Origin: Streptomyces rishiriensis
GTDB taxonomy: Bacteria > Actinomycetota > Actinomycetes > Streptomycetales > Streptomycetaceae
DNA length: 64,000 bases
Reading direction: 5' to 3'
NCBI RefSeq assembly: GCF_030815485.1
Contig: NZ_JAUSWV010000002.1
Coordinates: 4,402,001-4,466,000, forward strand
The number at the start of each line of letters is the position of its first letter. The stretch's first letter is position 1. A program made the position numbers and the translations under genes. This document shows, piece after piece, positions 1-8,159 of the stretch. The notes below the pieces were generated by a model. That model was not told where the DNA came from and did not search any database. It saw nothing but the letters and a program-made list of their open reading frames with translations.

Positions 1-1
1 G

Positions 2-547
2 AAGATCGTCTCCCCGTCCAACGCGTCCGACGCGTACTGGATGATGCAGCAGGCCATCCAGAGCGACGACCCGGTGATCTTCTTCGAGCCGAAGCGGCGC
101 TACTGGGACAAGGGCGAGGTCAACCCCGAGGCGATCCCCGGCCCGCTGCACAGGGCCCAGGTCGTCCGTGAGGGCACGGACCTGACCCTCGTCGCCTACG
201 GCCCGATGGTGAAGCTCTGCCAGGAGGTCGCCGCCGCGGCCGCAGAGGAGGGCAAGAACCTGGAGATCCTGGACCTGCGGTCGGTGTCCCCCCTGGACTT
301 CGACGCGATCCAGACGTCGGTGGAGAAGACCCGCCGCCTGGTGGTCGTCCACGAGGCGCCGGTGTTCTTCGGCTCCGGCGCGGAGATCGCCGCCCGGATC
401 ACCGAGCGCTGCTTCTACCACCTGGAGGCCCCGGTGCTCAGGGTCGGCGGCTATCACGCGCCGTACCCGCCGGCGCGCCTGGAGGAGGAGTACCTGCCGG
501 GCCTGGACCGGGTGCTCGACGCCGTCGACCGTGCCCTGGCGTACTGA
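2..547 (+). CDS. bkdB: Branched-chain 2-oxoacid dehydrogenase E1 beta subunit (3' part)
   Basis: This is the C-terminal part of an E1-beta (transketolase-like) subunit that decarboxylates branched-chain 2-oxoacids with thiamine diphosphate. The open frame runs in from the window edge, so the true start lies upstream. The visible part has the end of the pyrimidine-binding domain (SPSNASDAYWMM, then an FFEPKRRYW segment) and the transketolase C-terminal domain with LRSVSPLD and VVVHEAP motifs. The stop codon is 11 bases before the GTG of the E2 gene, so the two form an operon. A pyruvate dehydrogenase E1-beta is possible, but the motifs and the neighbouring E2 fit the Bkd complex that supplies branched fatty-acid starters. 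Confidence 0.9.
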   Translation, partial: KIVSPSNASDAYWMMQQAIQSDDPVIFFEPKRRYWDKGEVNPEAIPGPLHRAQVVREGTDLTLVAYGPMVKLCQEVAAAAAEEGKNLEILDLRSVSPLDFDAIQTSVEKTRRLVVVHEAPVFFGSGAEIAARITERCFYHLEAPVLRVGGYHAPYPPARLEEEYLPGLDRVLDAVDRALAY

Positions 548-557
548 GGAGAGGGTC

Positions 558-2072
558 GTGACGACGATGACGGAAGCGTCCGTACGCGAGTTCAAGATGC
601 CCGATGTGGGCGAGGGGCTCACCGAAGCCGAGATCCTCAAGTGGTACGTCCAGCCCGGCGACACGGTGACGGACGGCCAGGTGGTGTGCGAGGTCGAGAC
701 GGCCAAGGCCGCCGTCGAACTGCCCATCCCCTACGACGGGGTGGTCCGCGCACTGCACTTCCCCGAGGGCACCACGGTCGACGTGGGCATGTCGATCATT
801 GCCGTGGACGTGGCGGGAGGGGCGGGCGGCGCCCCGGTCACCGCCCCGGTCGCCGAGGTACCGGCGCAGGCGGCCGTGCAGACGCCCGCGCAGGCCCCGG
901 CCGCCCCCGAGAAGCAGCCGGAGCCGGCGCAGGCCGAGGCACCGCGGGCAGCGGCACCGCAGGCCGAGGCCGCGAAGCCGGTGGGTTCCGGCCGTCAGCC
1001 GGTCCTCGTCGGGTACGGCGTGGCCGCGTCCTCCACCAAGCGCCGTCCGCGCAAGGGACCGGAGATCGCCGTCCCCCGGGTCCCGGACACGATCCAGGCG
1101 GAGCTGAACGGCCACGGCGGCGCGCCCGCCGTGCGGGAGCGCCCGCTGGCCAAGCCGCCGGTGCGCAAGCTGGCCAAGGACCTCGGCGTCGATCTCGCCA
1201 CGGTGGTCCCGTCCGGCCCGGACGGCATCATCACCCGCGAGGACGTCCACGCGGCGGTGGCCCCGGCAGCCCCGGTGACCCAGGCCGCCGCGGTGGCCGA
1301 GCCGGCGCCGCAGGTGACCCAGGCTCCGGCCACGACCCCCGCCGCCGTGCCCGTGCCGTCGTACGACACGGCTCGTGAGACCCGTGTCCCGGTCAAGGGC
1401 GTCCGCAAGGCGACGGCGGCGGCGATGGTCGGTTCGGCCTTCACCGCGCCGCACGTCACGGAGTTCGTGACCATCGACGTGACGCGCACGCTGAAGCTGG
1501 TCGAGGAGCTCAAGCAGGACAAGGACATGCAGGGGCTGCGGGTCAATCCGCTCCTGCTGATCGCCAAAGCCCTGCTGGTCGCCGTCAAGCGCAATCCGGA
1601 GATCAACGCCTCCTGGGACGAGGCGGCGCAGGAGATCGTGGTCAAGCACTACGTCAACCTGGGCATCGCGGCCGCGACCCCCAGGGGCCTGCTGGTCCCG
1701 AACATCAAGGACGCCCACGCCAAGACGCTGCCGCAGCTGGCGGAGTCCCTGGGCGAGCTGGTCTCGACGGCGAGGGAGGGCCGGACGTCCCCGGCCGCCA
1801 TGCAGGGCGGCACGGTGACCATCACCAACGTCGGCGTCTTCGGCGTCGACACCGGCACCCCGATCCTCAACCCCGGCGAGTCCGCGATCCTCGCGATCGG
1901 CGCGATCAAGCTGCAGCCGTGGGTCCACAAGGGCAAGGTGAAGCCACGTCAGGTGACGACACTGGCGCTGAGCTTCGACCACCGGCTGGTGGACGGGGAG
2001 CTGGGCTCCAAGGTGCTGGCCGACGTGGCGGCGATCCTGGAGCAGCCCAGGAAGCTGATCACCTGGGGTTAG
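558..2072 (+). CDS. bkdC: Dihydrolipoamide acyltransferase E2 of the branched-chain 2-oxoacid dehydrogenase
   Basis: E2 core enzyme that moves the acyl group from lipoamide to CoA. An N-terminal lipoyl domain carries the lipoylated Lys in ETAKA (about residue 50). A long Ala/Pro/Gln-rich flexible linker follows, then an E3/E1-binding domain (RPLAKPPVRKLAKDLGVD) and, after a second linker, the catalytic chloramphenicol-acetyltransferase-like domain ending in FDHRLVDG with the catalytic His and Asp. I chose the GTG at 558 because AGGAGAG stands 5-6 bases upstream and the lipoyl domain begins shortly after. An ATG at 531 would overlap the E1-beta gene. Length is normal for an actinobacterial E2. 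A single lipoyl domain argues against the pyruvate complex. Confidence 0.93.
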   Translation: MTTMTEASVREFKMPDVGEGLTEAEILKWYVQPGDTVTDGQVVCEVETAKAAVELPIPYDGVVRALHFPEGTTVDVGMSIIAVDVAGGAGGAPVTAPVAEVPAQAAVQTPAQAPAAPEKQPEPAQAEAPRAAAPQAEAAKPVGSGRQPVLVGYGVAASSTKRRPRKGPEIAVPRVPDTIQAELNGHGGAPAVRERPLAKPPVRKLAKDLGVDLATVVPSGPDGIITREDVHAAVAPAAPVTQAAAVAEPAPQVTQAPATTPAAVPVPSYDTARETRVPVKGVRKATAAAMVGSAFTAPHVTEFVTIDVTRTLKLVEELKQDKDMQGLRVNPLLLIAKALLVAVKRNPEINASWDEAAQEIVVKHYVNLGIAAATPRGLLVPNIKDAHAKTLPQLAESLGELVSTAREGRTSPAAMQGGTVTITNVGVFGVDTGTPILNPGESAILAIGAIKLQPWVHKGKVKPRQVTTLALSFDHRLVDGELGSKVLADVAAILEQPRKLITWG

Positions 2073-2089
2073 GCCGGGCCCCGCGGGCA

Positions 2090-2118
2090 GGGCCGCGCAT
2101 CCCGAGGGAGCGCGGCCC
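2090..2118. terminator. Bidirectional terminator between convergent genes
   Basis: Perfect 9-bp stem GGGCCGCGC/GCGCGGCCC with an 11-base loop, lying in the 60-bp gap between bkdC (+) and the 773-aa gene (-). There is no U-tract, as is common in high-GC actinobacteria. Confidence 0.6.
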
Positions 2119-2132
2119 ACGCCCCGGCGGTC

Positions 2133-4454
2133 TCAGCCCGCCGACGCCGGGTCCGGACGCAGCCAGTGTCCGTCCGTGGTCCAGCCGAGGAGCAGCCGGC
2201 CGGCGCCCTCGTCCGCCCGGCCGCCCTCGGCGACCTGGTGCAGGCCGGTCAGGGCGGGGGCCAGTCGCCCCGCCACATGGCCGGGGTGCCGGGCCAGCTC
2301 CTCCGACAGCCGGCCCGGCATGCGGGCCCGCTCGCCGGGGGTGCACAGGGACAGGTGGAACACCAGCTGCCGCCAGGCGTAGGCCACGTCCTTGATGGTG
2401 CTCAGCGGGCGGGGGTTGCCGTGCACGCGGCCGGTCAGCCGACACACGGTGACGAAAGAGCGGCGGGCCAGCTCCGCCCAGCCCGCGGCCGGGGCGATGC
2501 CGACCCGGTGGACCAGGGTGGCCAGGTTGTGCGTGGTGAGGATCTGCGCCTGCTCGATCACCTTGCCGTTCGCGGCCACCGATCCGTCTCCGCGCCGCGA
2601 CCGGGACGAGCCGGCCTCGGCCCGCTCGACGCACAGCTTCGCGAACCCGGGCGAGGTCCTGGCCCCGTACGACGTCGTCAGCGCCTCGCCGGCCTCGGCG
2701 ATCGCCAGGTTGTGGACGGCCCGGTAGTCGATGGCGTAGTAGCGCTCGTAGAGCGAGCCGCCACCCAGCAGCTCCGCCGCGACCCGGGCCGCGGCGAGGA
2801 ACTTCGGCGTGAACGTGCCCATGAAGATGTCCGCGGCCAGCTCCTCGACCAGCGGAGCGTCCAGCTCGGCCTGGCGGGCCAGCAGGGACAGCTCCCGGAC
2901 CAGGGGGTTGGGCAGGATCGTGCCGGGGAAGCCCTGCACGGCCAGCTCACCGAGCTGCCGCAGCGCGACGGCCGACACTGCGCCCGCCGCACCGTCCGCG
3001 CGCTGCCCGGCCACGGCCCGCACCCACGGCAGTTCCTCCGCCCGTACCTGCCGCTGGAGGTTGAGCAGCAGCAGCGAACGGCGGCCCGCGAACGCCCGGT
3101 GATGGGCGGCCGCCAGCGTGCGCAGGGCCGGGTCGGGGTAGGCCTGCGCGGTGGTGGCGGCGACGAGCTGCGGTACGAGCTCGGCCAGCACCTCCGCGGA
3201 GGGCACGACCCCGCGTTCCACGAGGGTGCTCAGGGGCGCGCTCCACGCTGCCTCGACGGGCCGCCGGACACAGGCCGGAACCACCGCCCCCGCGGGCAGC
3301 CCCGTCTCCCGCGCCTCCTCCTCGCTCACGTCGGCGACGAGCGGCGCGACCTCGGCCACGCCCGCCTGCGGGTCCAGCCCGGAGAGCCGCCGCAGCACCA
3401 GCTGCGCCAGCGCGTGGTGCGAAGGCAGCGCCGCCTGCGCGGCCTGCTCCCGGCGCAGCGCGACGAGCCGAGCGGAGCCGGGCAGCCCGCGCCGCCGCAC
3501 CATGGACGTGACGGCATGCCGCAGCAGCCCCAGCCGGCGCGCGTCCAGTTCCCGCCCGGCGACGGTCTCCTCCAGCGCCCCGCGCAGGATGGCCAGGTTC
3601 TCCTTGGGCTTGAGATGCTTGGTGCAGTAAGTGTGACGTCCGGCCAGGTCGCGGTAGCGGCGCAGCAGTTCCGCGCCGTGCCCGCGCCAGGCGGCGTCGG
3701 GGGCGCGCGTCAGCACCCGGGTCGGCTGACCGGCTTCGGCGGTCTCCAGCCAGTGGGCGAGCAGTTCGTCGCCGAACGGCTGCCACACGGCCAGCGCCTC
3801 CCGCTGCGTCTCCACCGCCTCGCTGGTCCGCCGTATCGCCAGCCGCTCGCCGGCCTCGGCGACGGTCCGCCGGTGCACCGCGTCGGAGTCGGGCGCCCGG
3901 CGGGTGGAGGGGCGGGGCGTGAACCGCAGCCGTCCGGCGAACGGGGCGAGTTCCTCGACGAGTCCGAGCGCCGCGTCCGTCTCCCCGGCCCGGGCCAGCC
4001 AGGCCACGGTGAGCAGGGCGGCCTCCTCGGGGACGGTCACCTCGTACCGTCCGCCGTCGAGGAGTTCGTAGAGCTGTGCCAGCCCGTCCTCGGACAGCCA
4101 GTACGCGAACAGCGCCTGCCTGTCCCGCGGCACCCCGGCCCGGCGCGCGGCCTCGGCCTCGTACTCCGTCAGGGGGCCGCCGGCGCGCGGCGCGCCGGTG
4201 GCTAAGCCGCCACGGAGGACCTCGGGTGTCACCCACGCGGGCAGATCCCGGACCGGTGTGCGGGAGCCGATGGTGAGCAGGCCGTTCGCCATGCCCGCCA
4301 GCACGGACCGCCACGCACGCTGTCGTTCCCCGGCGCGCCGGCGGGTGTCGGGGTCTTCGTGGGCGAGCGCGGTGCTGAACGCCCTGGCCAGTTGGCCGGA
4401 GGCGTAGCCCGGGTTGGCCTCTGCGAGGTGCTGCTGGTCAGCGTCGTCGTTCAT
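2133..4454 (-). CDS. Conserved hypothetical protein, 773 aa, function unknown
   Basis: I do not recognise a family. The protein is soluble, Ala/Leu/Arg-rich and apparently almost all-helical, with no signal peptide, membrane span or nucleotide-binding motif visible. Possible landmarks are a HTYCTKHLKPKEN segment near residue 280 and a TTHNLATLVHRVGI segment near residue 650. Codon use is normal for the window, so it is a real gene. The ATG has no clear Shine-Dalgarno sequence: only four bases (CTT and one G) separate it from a tRNA-like cloverleaf, so either translation is unusual or the start is internal (for example the Met at 4290). Convergent with bkdC. A similar protein occurs, as I recall, next to bkd genes in other Streptomyces. 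Confidence 0.8.
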   Translation of the reverse strand: MNDDADQQHLAEANPGYASGQLARAFSTALAHEDPDTRRRAGERQRAWRSVLAGMANGLLTIGSRTPVRDLPAWVTPEVLRGGLATGAPRAGGPLTEYEAEAARRAGVPRDRQALFAYWLSEDGLAQLYELLDGGRYEVTVPEEAALLTVAWLARAGETDAALGLVEELAPFAGRLRFTPRPSTRRAPDSDAVHRRTVAEAGERLAIRRTSEAVETQREALAVWQPFGDELLAHWLETAEAGQPTRVLTRAPDAAWRGHGAELLRRYRDLAGRHTYCTKHLKPKENLAILRGALEETVAGRELDARRLGLLRHAVTSMVRRRGLPGSARLVALRREQAAQAALPSHHALAQLVLRRLSGLDPQAGVAEVAPLVADVSEEEARETGLPAGAVVPACVRRPVEAAWSAPLSTLVERGVVPSAEVLAELVPQLVAATTAQAYPDPALRTLAAAHHRAFAGRRSLLLLNLQRQVRAEELPWVRAVAGQRADGAAGAVSAVALRQLGELAVQGFPGTILPNPLVRELSLLARQAELDAPLVEELAADIFMGTFTPKFLAAARVAAELLGGGSLYERYYAIDYRAVHNLAIAEAGEALTTSYGARTSPGFAKLCVERAEAGSSRSRRGDGSVAANGKVIEQAQILTTHNLATLVHRVGIAPAAGWAELARRSFVTVCRLTGRVHGNPRPLSTIKDVAYAWRQLVFHLSLCTPGERARMPGRLSEELARHPGHVAGRLAPALTGLHQVAEGGRADEGAGRLLLGWTTDGHWLRPDPASAG

Positions 4455-4458
4455 AAGC

Positions 4459-4529
4459 CGACGTGACGGGTGCCGCCCCCGCGCCCTCCGGGTCTCGAGC
4501 CCGGTGCTCTGCTGCTGAGCTACACGTCG
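4459..4529 (-). ncRNA. tRNA-like cloverleaf B (loop reads CGA)
   Basis: Minus-strand 71-nt cloverleaf. It has a perfect 7-bp acceptor stem (CGACGTG/CACGTCG), a 4-bp D stem (GCTC/GAGC), a 5-bp anticodon stem (CCGGG/CCCGG) with seven-base loop CTCGAGA (anticodon position CGA), a 5-base variable loop AGGGC and a T stem GCGGG/CCCGT. The T loop is GGCGGCA instead of TTCRANY and the D loop lacks GG, so the canonical elbow contacts are missing. No CCA is encoded. It ends 4 bases before the ATG of the 773-aa gene. It may be a degenerate tRNA, a structured 5' UTR or a non-canonical tRNA-like RNA. Confidence 0.5.
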
Positions 4530-4535
4530 ATGAGC

Positions 4536-4607
4536 CGACGTGGCAGGTTCCGCCCCTGCGCCCTCCGGGTCTGAAGCCCGGCGCTCTGGCTACTGAGCTA
4601 CACGTCG
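4536..4607 (-). ncRNA. tRNA-like cloverleaf A (loop reads UCA)
   Basis: Minus-strand 72-nt cloverleaf, 78 bp upstream of its partner and sharing its acceptor stem CGACGTG/CACGTCG, D stem, anticodon stem CCGGG/CCCGG and variable loop. The anticodon loop is CTTCAGA, so the anticodon position reads UCA, which would pair with UGA. The T stem GCAGG/CCTGC differs from that of copy B by a compensatory G-C to A-T change, which suggests selection on pairing. The T loop GGCGGAA and D loop AGTAGCCA are non-canonical. It is not a selenocysteine tRNA, which needs an 8-bp acceptor stem and a long variable arm. Confidence 0.5.
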
Positions 4608-4664
4608 ATGAGGCCCGACGGTAGACGTCGAACGCCCGTCCGGACAACCGTGTTTAGCCCTGGG

Positions 4665-4900
4665 CCGCCCGGAAGAGCCGTCCGCCATCCTCGCCATCCG
4701 CGCTGCCCGCACCGCCCGCGCCGTTCCAGACAGTCCGGCAGTCCCGGCAGCCCACGCAGTCCCGGCGGCCCACGGTCCCGGCCGTGCGTTCAGTCCCGGC
4801 CGTCCACGCCGTCCCGCCGTGCGTGCATTCCCGCCCGTCAACGCAGTCCCCGCCGACCACCAAGTCTCTGCCGTCCCAGCCGTCCCAGCCGGGCGTGCCG
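4665..4900. repeat. Degenerate GC-rich short repeats in intergenic region
   Basis: Between the tRNA-like elements and the MFS gene the sequence is built of imperfect CAGTCCCGGC / GTCCCGGCCGT / CCACGC units about 10-20 bases long. The reading frames crossing it have Arg/Pro-rich shadow composition. I see no gene here. It would contain the 3' end of the minus-strand MFS transcript and any promoter for the tRNA-like region. Confidence 0.45.
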
Positions 4901-4902
4901 TT

Positions 4903-6216
4903 CTACGCAGGCACGTGCACCGTTTCGACGCGGCTCGCCACCAGCCGCTCCCGCTCGCGCCGAGCCGCCCGGCTGCGCAGCCGCAGGATCTGGCTGACGC
5001 CGACGGCCTGGAGGACGAAGACGCAGGAGAAGGCGATCGTGTAGTCGTCGCCGGTCGCGTCCAGCAGCACGCCGACCGCGAAGAGCGTCGTCATGGACGC
5101 CACGAAACCACCCATGTTGGTGATGCCGGAGGCCGTTCCCTGACGCTCGGGCGGGTTGGCCGGGCGGGCGAAGTCGAAGCCGAGCATGGAGGCGGGGCCG
5201 CACGCGCCCAGCACCGCGCAGAGCGTCACGAGCAGCCACATCGGCGCCCGGTCGCCGGGGTAGGCGAGCGTGGCCGCCCACATCAGGGCCGTCGCGCCGA
5301 CGGTGCTCAGGGCCAGCGGCAGCCGGGCTTCGTGGTGGCGGGCGACGATCTGGCCGTAGACCAGGCCCACGACCATGTTGCTCAGCACCACCAGGGTCAG
5401 GAGTTCACCGGCCGTCGCCCGCGACAGGCCCTGTGCCTCCACCAGGAACGGCAGGCCCCACAGGAGCAGGAACACCATCGCCGGGAACTGGGTGGTGAAG
5501 TGCACCCACAGGCCGAGGCGGGTGCCCGGCTCGCGCCAGGACGCGGCGATCTGGCGGCGGACGTACGCCGCGCCCTGGTGCGGGAACGGTTCGGGCTCGT
5601 GCCCCTCGGGGTGGTCCTTCAGAAAGAGCAGCAGCAGGGCCAGGACGACCACTCCGGCCAGGGCGCTGCCCGCGAAGGCCGCCGTCCAGCCGATGCCGTG
5701 CAGGAGGCGGGCCAGGACCAGGGTCGAGACCAGGTTGCCCGCCATTCCCGCCAGTCCCGCCAGCTGCGCGACCATCGGGCCCCGGCGCGCCGGGAACCAC
5801 CTGGTCCCCAGCCGCAGGACGCTGATGAACGTCATCGCGTCCCCGCAGCCGAGCAGAGCGCGGGAGGCGAGGGCCGTGCCGTAGGACGGGGAGAAGGCGA
5901 AACCGAGCTGGCCGGCCGTGAACAGCACGACGCCGATCGTCAGCACCCTCTTGGTGCCGAGCCGGTCGACCAGCAGGCCCACCGGTATCTGCATGCCCGC
6001 GTAGACCAGGAGCTGGAGGATGGAGAAGGTCGACAGGGCCGAGGCGTTGACCTGGAAGCGCTCGGCGGCGTCGAGGCCGGCCACCCCCAGGGAGGTGCGG
6101 AAGATGACCGCGACGAAGTAGACCGAGACCCCGATCCCCCAGATGGCCATCGCGCGCCGTCCGCCCGGCGGATCACCCGGAAGGGTGGAGTTCAGGCCGC
6201 GGGAGCCGGCGCTCAT
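4903..6216 (-). CDS. MFS transporter
   Basis: Major facilitator with about 12 hydrophobic helices over 437 aa. The first helix follows MAIWGIGVSVYFVAV, and the DRLGTKRV motif between TM2 and TM3 is typical of the family. FPARRGPMVAQ, central KDHPEG and basic loops also fit a nitrate/sialate/D-galactonate-type or general anion/drug MFS member. Substrate cannot be told. The ATG overlaps the stop of the upstream GntR gene by four bases (ATGA), so the two are translationally coupled and the transporter is the likely regulatory target. The true start could also be Met23 (MAIWGIG), since the first 22 residues are not family-like. Confidence 0.88.
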   Translation of the reverse strand: MSAGSRGLNSTLPGDPPGGRRAMAIWGIGVSVYFVAVIFRTSLGVAGLDAAERFQVNASALSTFSILQLLVYAGMQIPVGLLVDRLGTKRVLTIGVVLFTAGQLGFAFSPSYGTALASRALLGCGDAMTFISVLRLGTRWFPARRGPMVAQLAGLAGMAGNLVSTLVLARLLHGIGWTAAFAGSALAGVVVLALLLLFLKDHPEGHEPEPFPHQGAAYVRRQIAASWREPGTRLGLWVHFTTQFPAMVFLLLWGLPFLVEAQGLSRATAGELLTLVVLSNMVVGLVYGQIVARHHEARLPLALSTVGATALMWAATLAYPGDRAPMWLLVTLCAVLGACGPASMLGFDFARPANPPERQGTASGITNMGGFVASMTTLFAVGVLLDATGDDYTIAFSCVFVLQAVGVSQILRLRSRAARRERERLVASRVETVHVPA

Positions 6217-6884
6217 CGGACCTCTCCGCGGGCCAGGTGGGAGAACCAGCCGACGTGCCGGTGCACGATCTCGACGGCGGCCTCGGCGTCACCGGAGCGC
6301 AGCGCCTGAAGGATCTCCTCGTGCTCGCCCAGCGTTTTGGCTATCCGGTCGGGGTGGGAGTGCATCACGGCGACGCCCATCCGCAGCTGGCGGTCGCGGA
6401 GCTGGTCGTACAGCCTCGACAGGATGTCGTTGCCGCCGCTGCGGACGATCTCCGCGTGGAAGCACCGGTCCGTCACGGCGGCCGCGGCCAGATCGCCGGC
6501 CGCGGCCTGCGCCTTCTGCCTCGCGAGCAGTTCCTCCAGCCGCTCGATCAGCGCGGCCGACGCGGGAACCGCTTTCCGTGCCGCGTGCTCCTCGACCAGC
6601 AGCCGGGTCTCCACCACGTCCGCGATCTCCTGTGCGGAGACCGGCAGGACCAGGGCGCCCTTCTTCGGGTAGAGCTTGATCAGCCCCTCCACCTCCAGGC
6701 GCAGCAGCGCCTCGCGCACCGGAGTGCGCGAGACGCCGACGGCCTCGGCGAGTTCGCCCTCGGTGAGAAGGGTGCCCCCCTCGTAACGGCGGTCCAGTAC
6801 AGCGTGCTTGACGTGCGCGTACACGCGGTCGGCGGCGGGCGGTTGCTTCACGGGGACGGGCGCGGGCGGGGCGGAGGACGGCAT
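6213..6884 (-). CDS. GntR/FadR-family transcriptional regulator
   Basis: An N-terminal winged helix (ADRVYAHVKHAVLDRRYEGG, then LTEGELAEAVGVSRTPVREAL) is followed by an all-helical FCD ligand-binding domain with the family's Asp/His metal or carboxylate pocket (DRCFHAEIVRSGGN and the HEEILQALRSGD segment). I chose ATG 6884 because a TATCCT -10-like hexamer ends six bases before it, giving a leaderless transcript. The longer frame from 6914 starts with an atypical Cys-rich segment. It overlaps the downstream MFS gene by four bases and probably represses it in response to a small carboxylate. Confidence 0.88.
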   Translation of the reverse strand: MPSSAPPAPVPVKQPPAADRVYAHVKHAVLDRRYEGGTLLTEGELAEAVGVSRTPVREALLRLEVEGLIKLYPKKGALVLPVSAQEIADVVETRLLVEEHAARKAVPASAALIERLEELLARQKAQAAAGDLAAAAVTDRCFHAEIVRSGGNDILSRLYDQLRDRQLRMGVAVMHSHPDRIAKTLGEHEEILQALRSGDAEAAVEIVHRHVGWFSHLARGEVR

Positions 6885-6896
6885 GCCCACAGGATA
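6885..6896 (-). promoter_or_regulatory. Probable leaderless promoter -10 of the GntR-MFS operon
   Basis: On the minus strand TATCCT is followed by GTGGGC and then ATG. Transcription would therefore begin at or within a base or two of the start codon. No Shine-Dalgarno sequence is present. Confidence 0.4.
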
Positions 6897-7152
6897 GATA
6901 CAACACGTACGCAACGGGGGAACCCGTCCAGAATGCGGACCCGCGCCGGGGGCGGGAGGGGTGCGTGGGGCGGGGTGGGAAGCGGGACGGGCGGGGGCGG
7001 GGTGAGAGCCGGGTCAAGTAATCGGAAATTCGGTCCAGCAAGCGCACAACTTTCTGTGCTACTTACGTGTCACACACATGCGGCTCCTTCTTCTTTCCCC
7101 TCCCCAACTTGGCCGCATCGCAGGGGCATTCGACGTAATCGGGGTATTTCAG

Positions 7153-8055
7153 TTGATAACCGCCACCAAGGGCCTCCGAGTCCGCAGGGCCGCGTCCGTC
7201 GCCGTCACCGTCGGCGCAGTGCTCGCGACCGGAGCCCTCACCGCGGCACCCGCACAAGCCGTCACGGTGCCCACGATCGCCGCCAAGACCGGCTTCGTGA
7301 TGAACAATGCGAACGGTGCCGCGCTCTACAACAAGGGCATGGACACCAAGCTGTCCACCGGCTCCACCACCAAGATCATGACGGCGAACGTCGTGCTGTC
7401 GCAGACGAACCTGAACCTGGACACCAAGGTCACCATCCAGAAGGCCTACAGCGACTACATAGTGGCCAACAACGCCTCGTCCGCACGTCTGATCGTCGGC
7501 GACAAGGTCACGGTCCGTCAGCTGCTCTACGGGCTGATGCTGCCGTCCGGCTGTGACGCCGCGTACGCCCTGGCCGACAAGTTCGGCACGGGCACGACGC
7601 GGGCCGCGCGCGTGAAGAACTTCATCGCCAAGATGAACAGCAAGGCCAAGGCGCTCGGCATGACCAAGACGCACTTCGACTCGTTCGACGGCATCGGCAA
7701 CGGGTCGAACTACTCGACCGCCAAGGACCTGACGAAGCTCGCCAGCAACTCGCTGAAGGGCGCGAACTTCCGGGCGATCGTCGCGAAGAAGTCGTACACC
7801 GCGAAGACGATCACCAAGACCGGCTCCACCCGCACCATGGCGGCCTGGACCAACACCAACACGCTGCTGAGCAGCTACCGCGGCGCCATCGGCGTGAAGA
7901 CGGGCTCCGGCCCGGAGGCGAAGTACTGCCTCGTCTTCGCCGCCACCCGTAACGGCAAGACCGTCGTGGGTACCGTGCTGGCCTCCACCAGCGTGACGGT
8001 GCGTGCCTCCGACGCGACGAAGCTGCTCAACTTCGGCTTCGCCAAGCTGGGCTGA
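7153..8055 (+). CDS. D-alanyl-D-alanine carboxypeptidase (penicillin-binding protein, S11 family)
   Basis: Secreted serine DD-peptidase that trims the terminal D-Ala of peptidoglycan pentapeptides. The signal peptide (KGLRVRRAA, a hydrophobic core, then PAQA) precedes the catalytic domain with all three active-site motifs: STTK (SxxK), SGCD in place of the usual SGN, and KTG near the C-terminus. It lacks the C-terminal beta domain and membrane anchor of PBP5, as usual for this small Streptomyces type. I chose TTG 7153 because the signal peptide follows directly. The frame is open from an ATG at 7078, which would add 25 residues with no signal-peptide character. No good Shine-Dalgarno is seen for either. 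A strong terminator follows. Confidence 0.88.
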   Translation: MITATKGLRVRRAASVAVTVGAVLATGALTAAPAQAVTVPTIAAKTGFVMNNANGAALYNKGMDTKLSTGSTTKIMTANVVLSQTNLNLDTKVTIQKAYSDYIVANNASSARLIVGDKVTVRQLLYGLMLPSGCDAAYALADKFGTGTTRAARVKNFIAKMNSKAKALGMTKTHFDSFDGIGNGSNYSTAKDLTKLASNSLKGANFRAIVAKKSYTAKTITKTGSTRTMAAWTNTNTLLSSYRGAIGVKTGSGPEAKYCLVFAATRNGKTVVGTVLASTSVTVRASDATKLLNFGFAKLG

Positions 8056-8081
8056 CACCCGCCGGACCGGTAACGCCTATC

Positions 8082-8119
8082 GGAAAGGGCCCGTCGTGAT
8101 CGCACGACGGGCCCTTTCC
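8082..8119. terminator. Strong bidirectional terminator
   Basis: Perfect 17-bp stem (GGAAAGGGCCCGTCGTG and complement) with a 4-base loop, between the carboxypeptidase (+) and a convergent minus-strand gene. The A-rich and T-rich stem ends serve both strands. Confidence 0.9.
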
Positions 8120-8159
8120 GTCGAGTCTGTCGACTCTGTCTGCCGGGGGACGCCGCCGG

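Noticed and set aside
438..2120. Long minus-strand ORF opposite bkdC
   Set aside because: It is the GC-frame shadow of a strongly supported acyltransferase gene. The composition is Arg/His/Gly/Asp-rich and no family motif is seen.
4459..4607. Selenocysteine tRNA (UCA anticodon)
   Set aside because: The acceptor stem is 7 bp rather than 8, the variable arm has only five bases, and the D and T loops lack the conserved bases.
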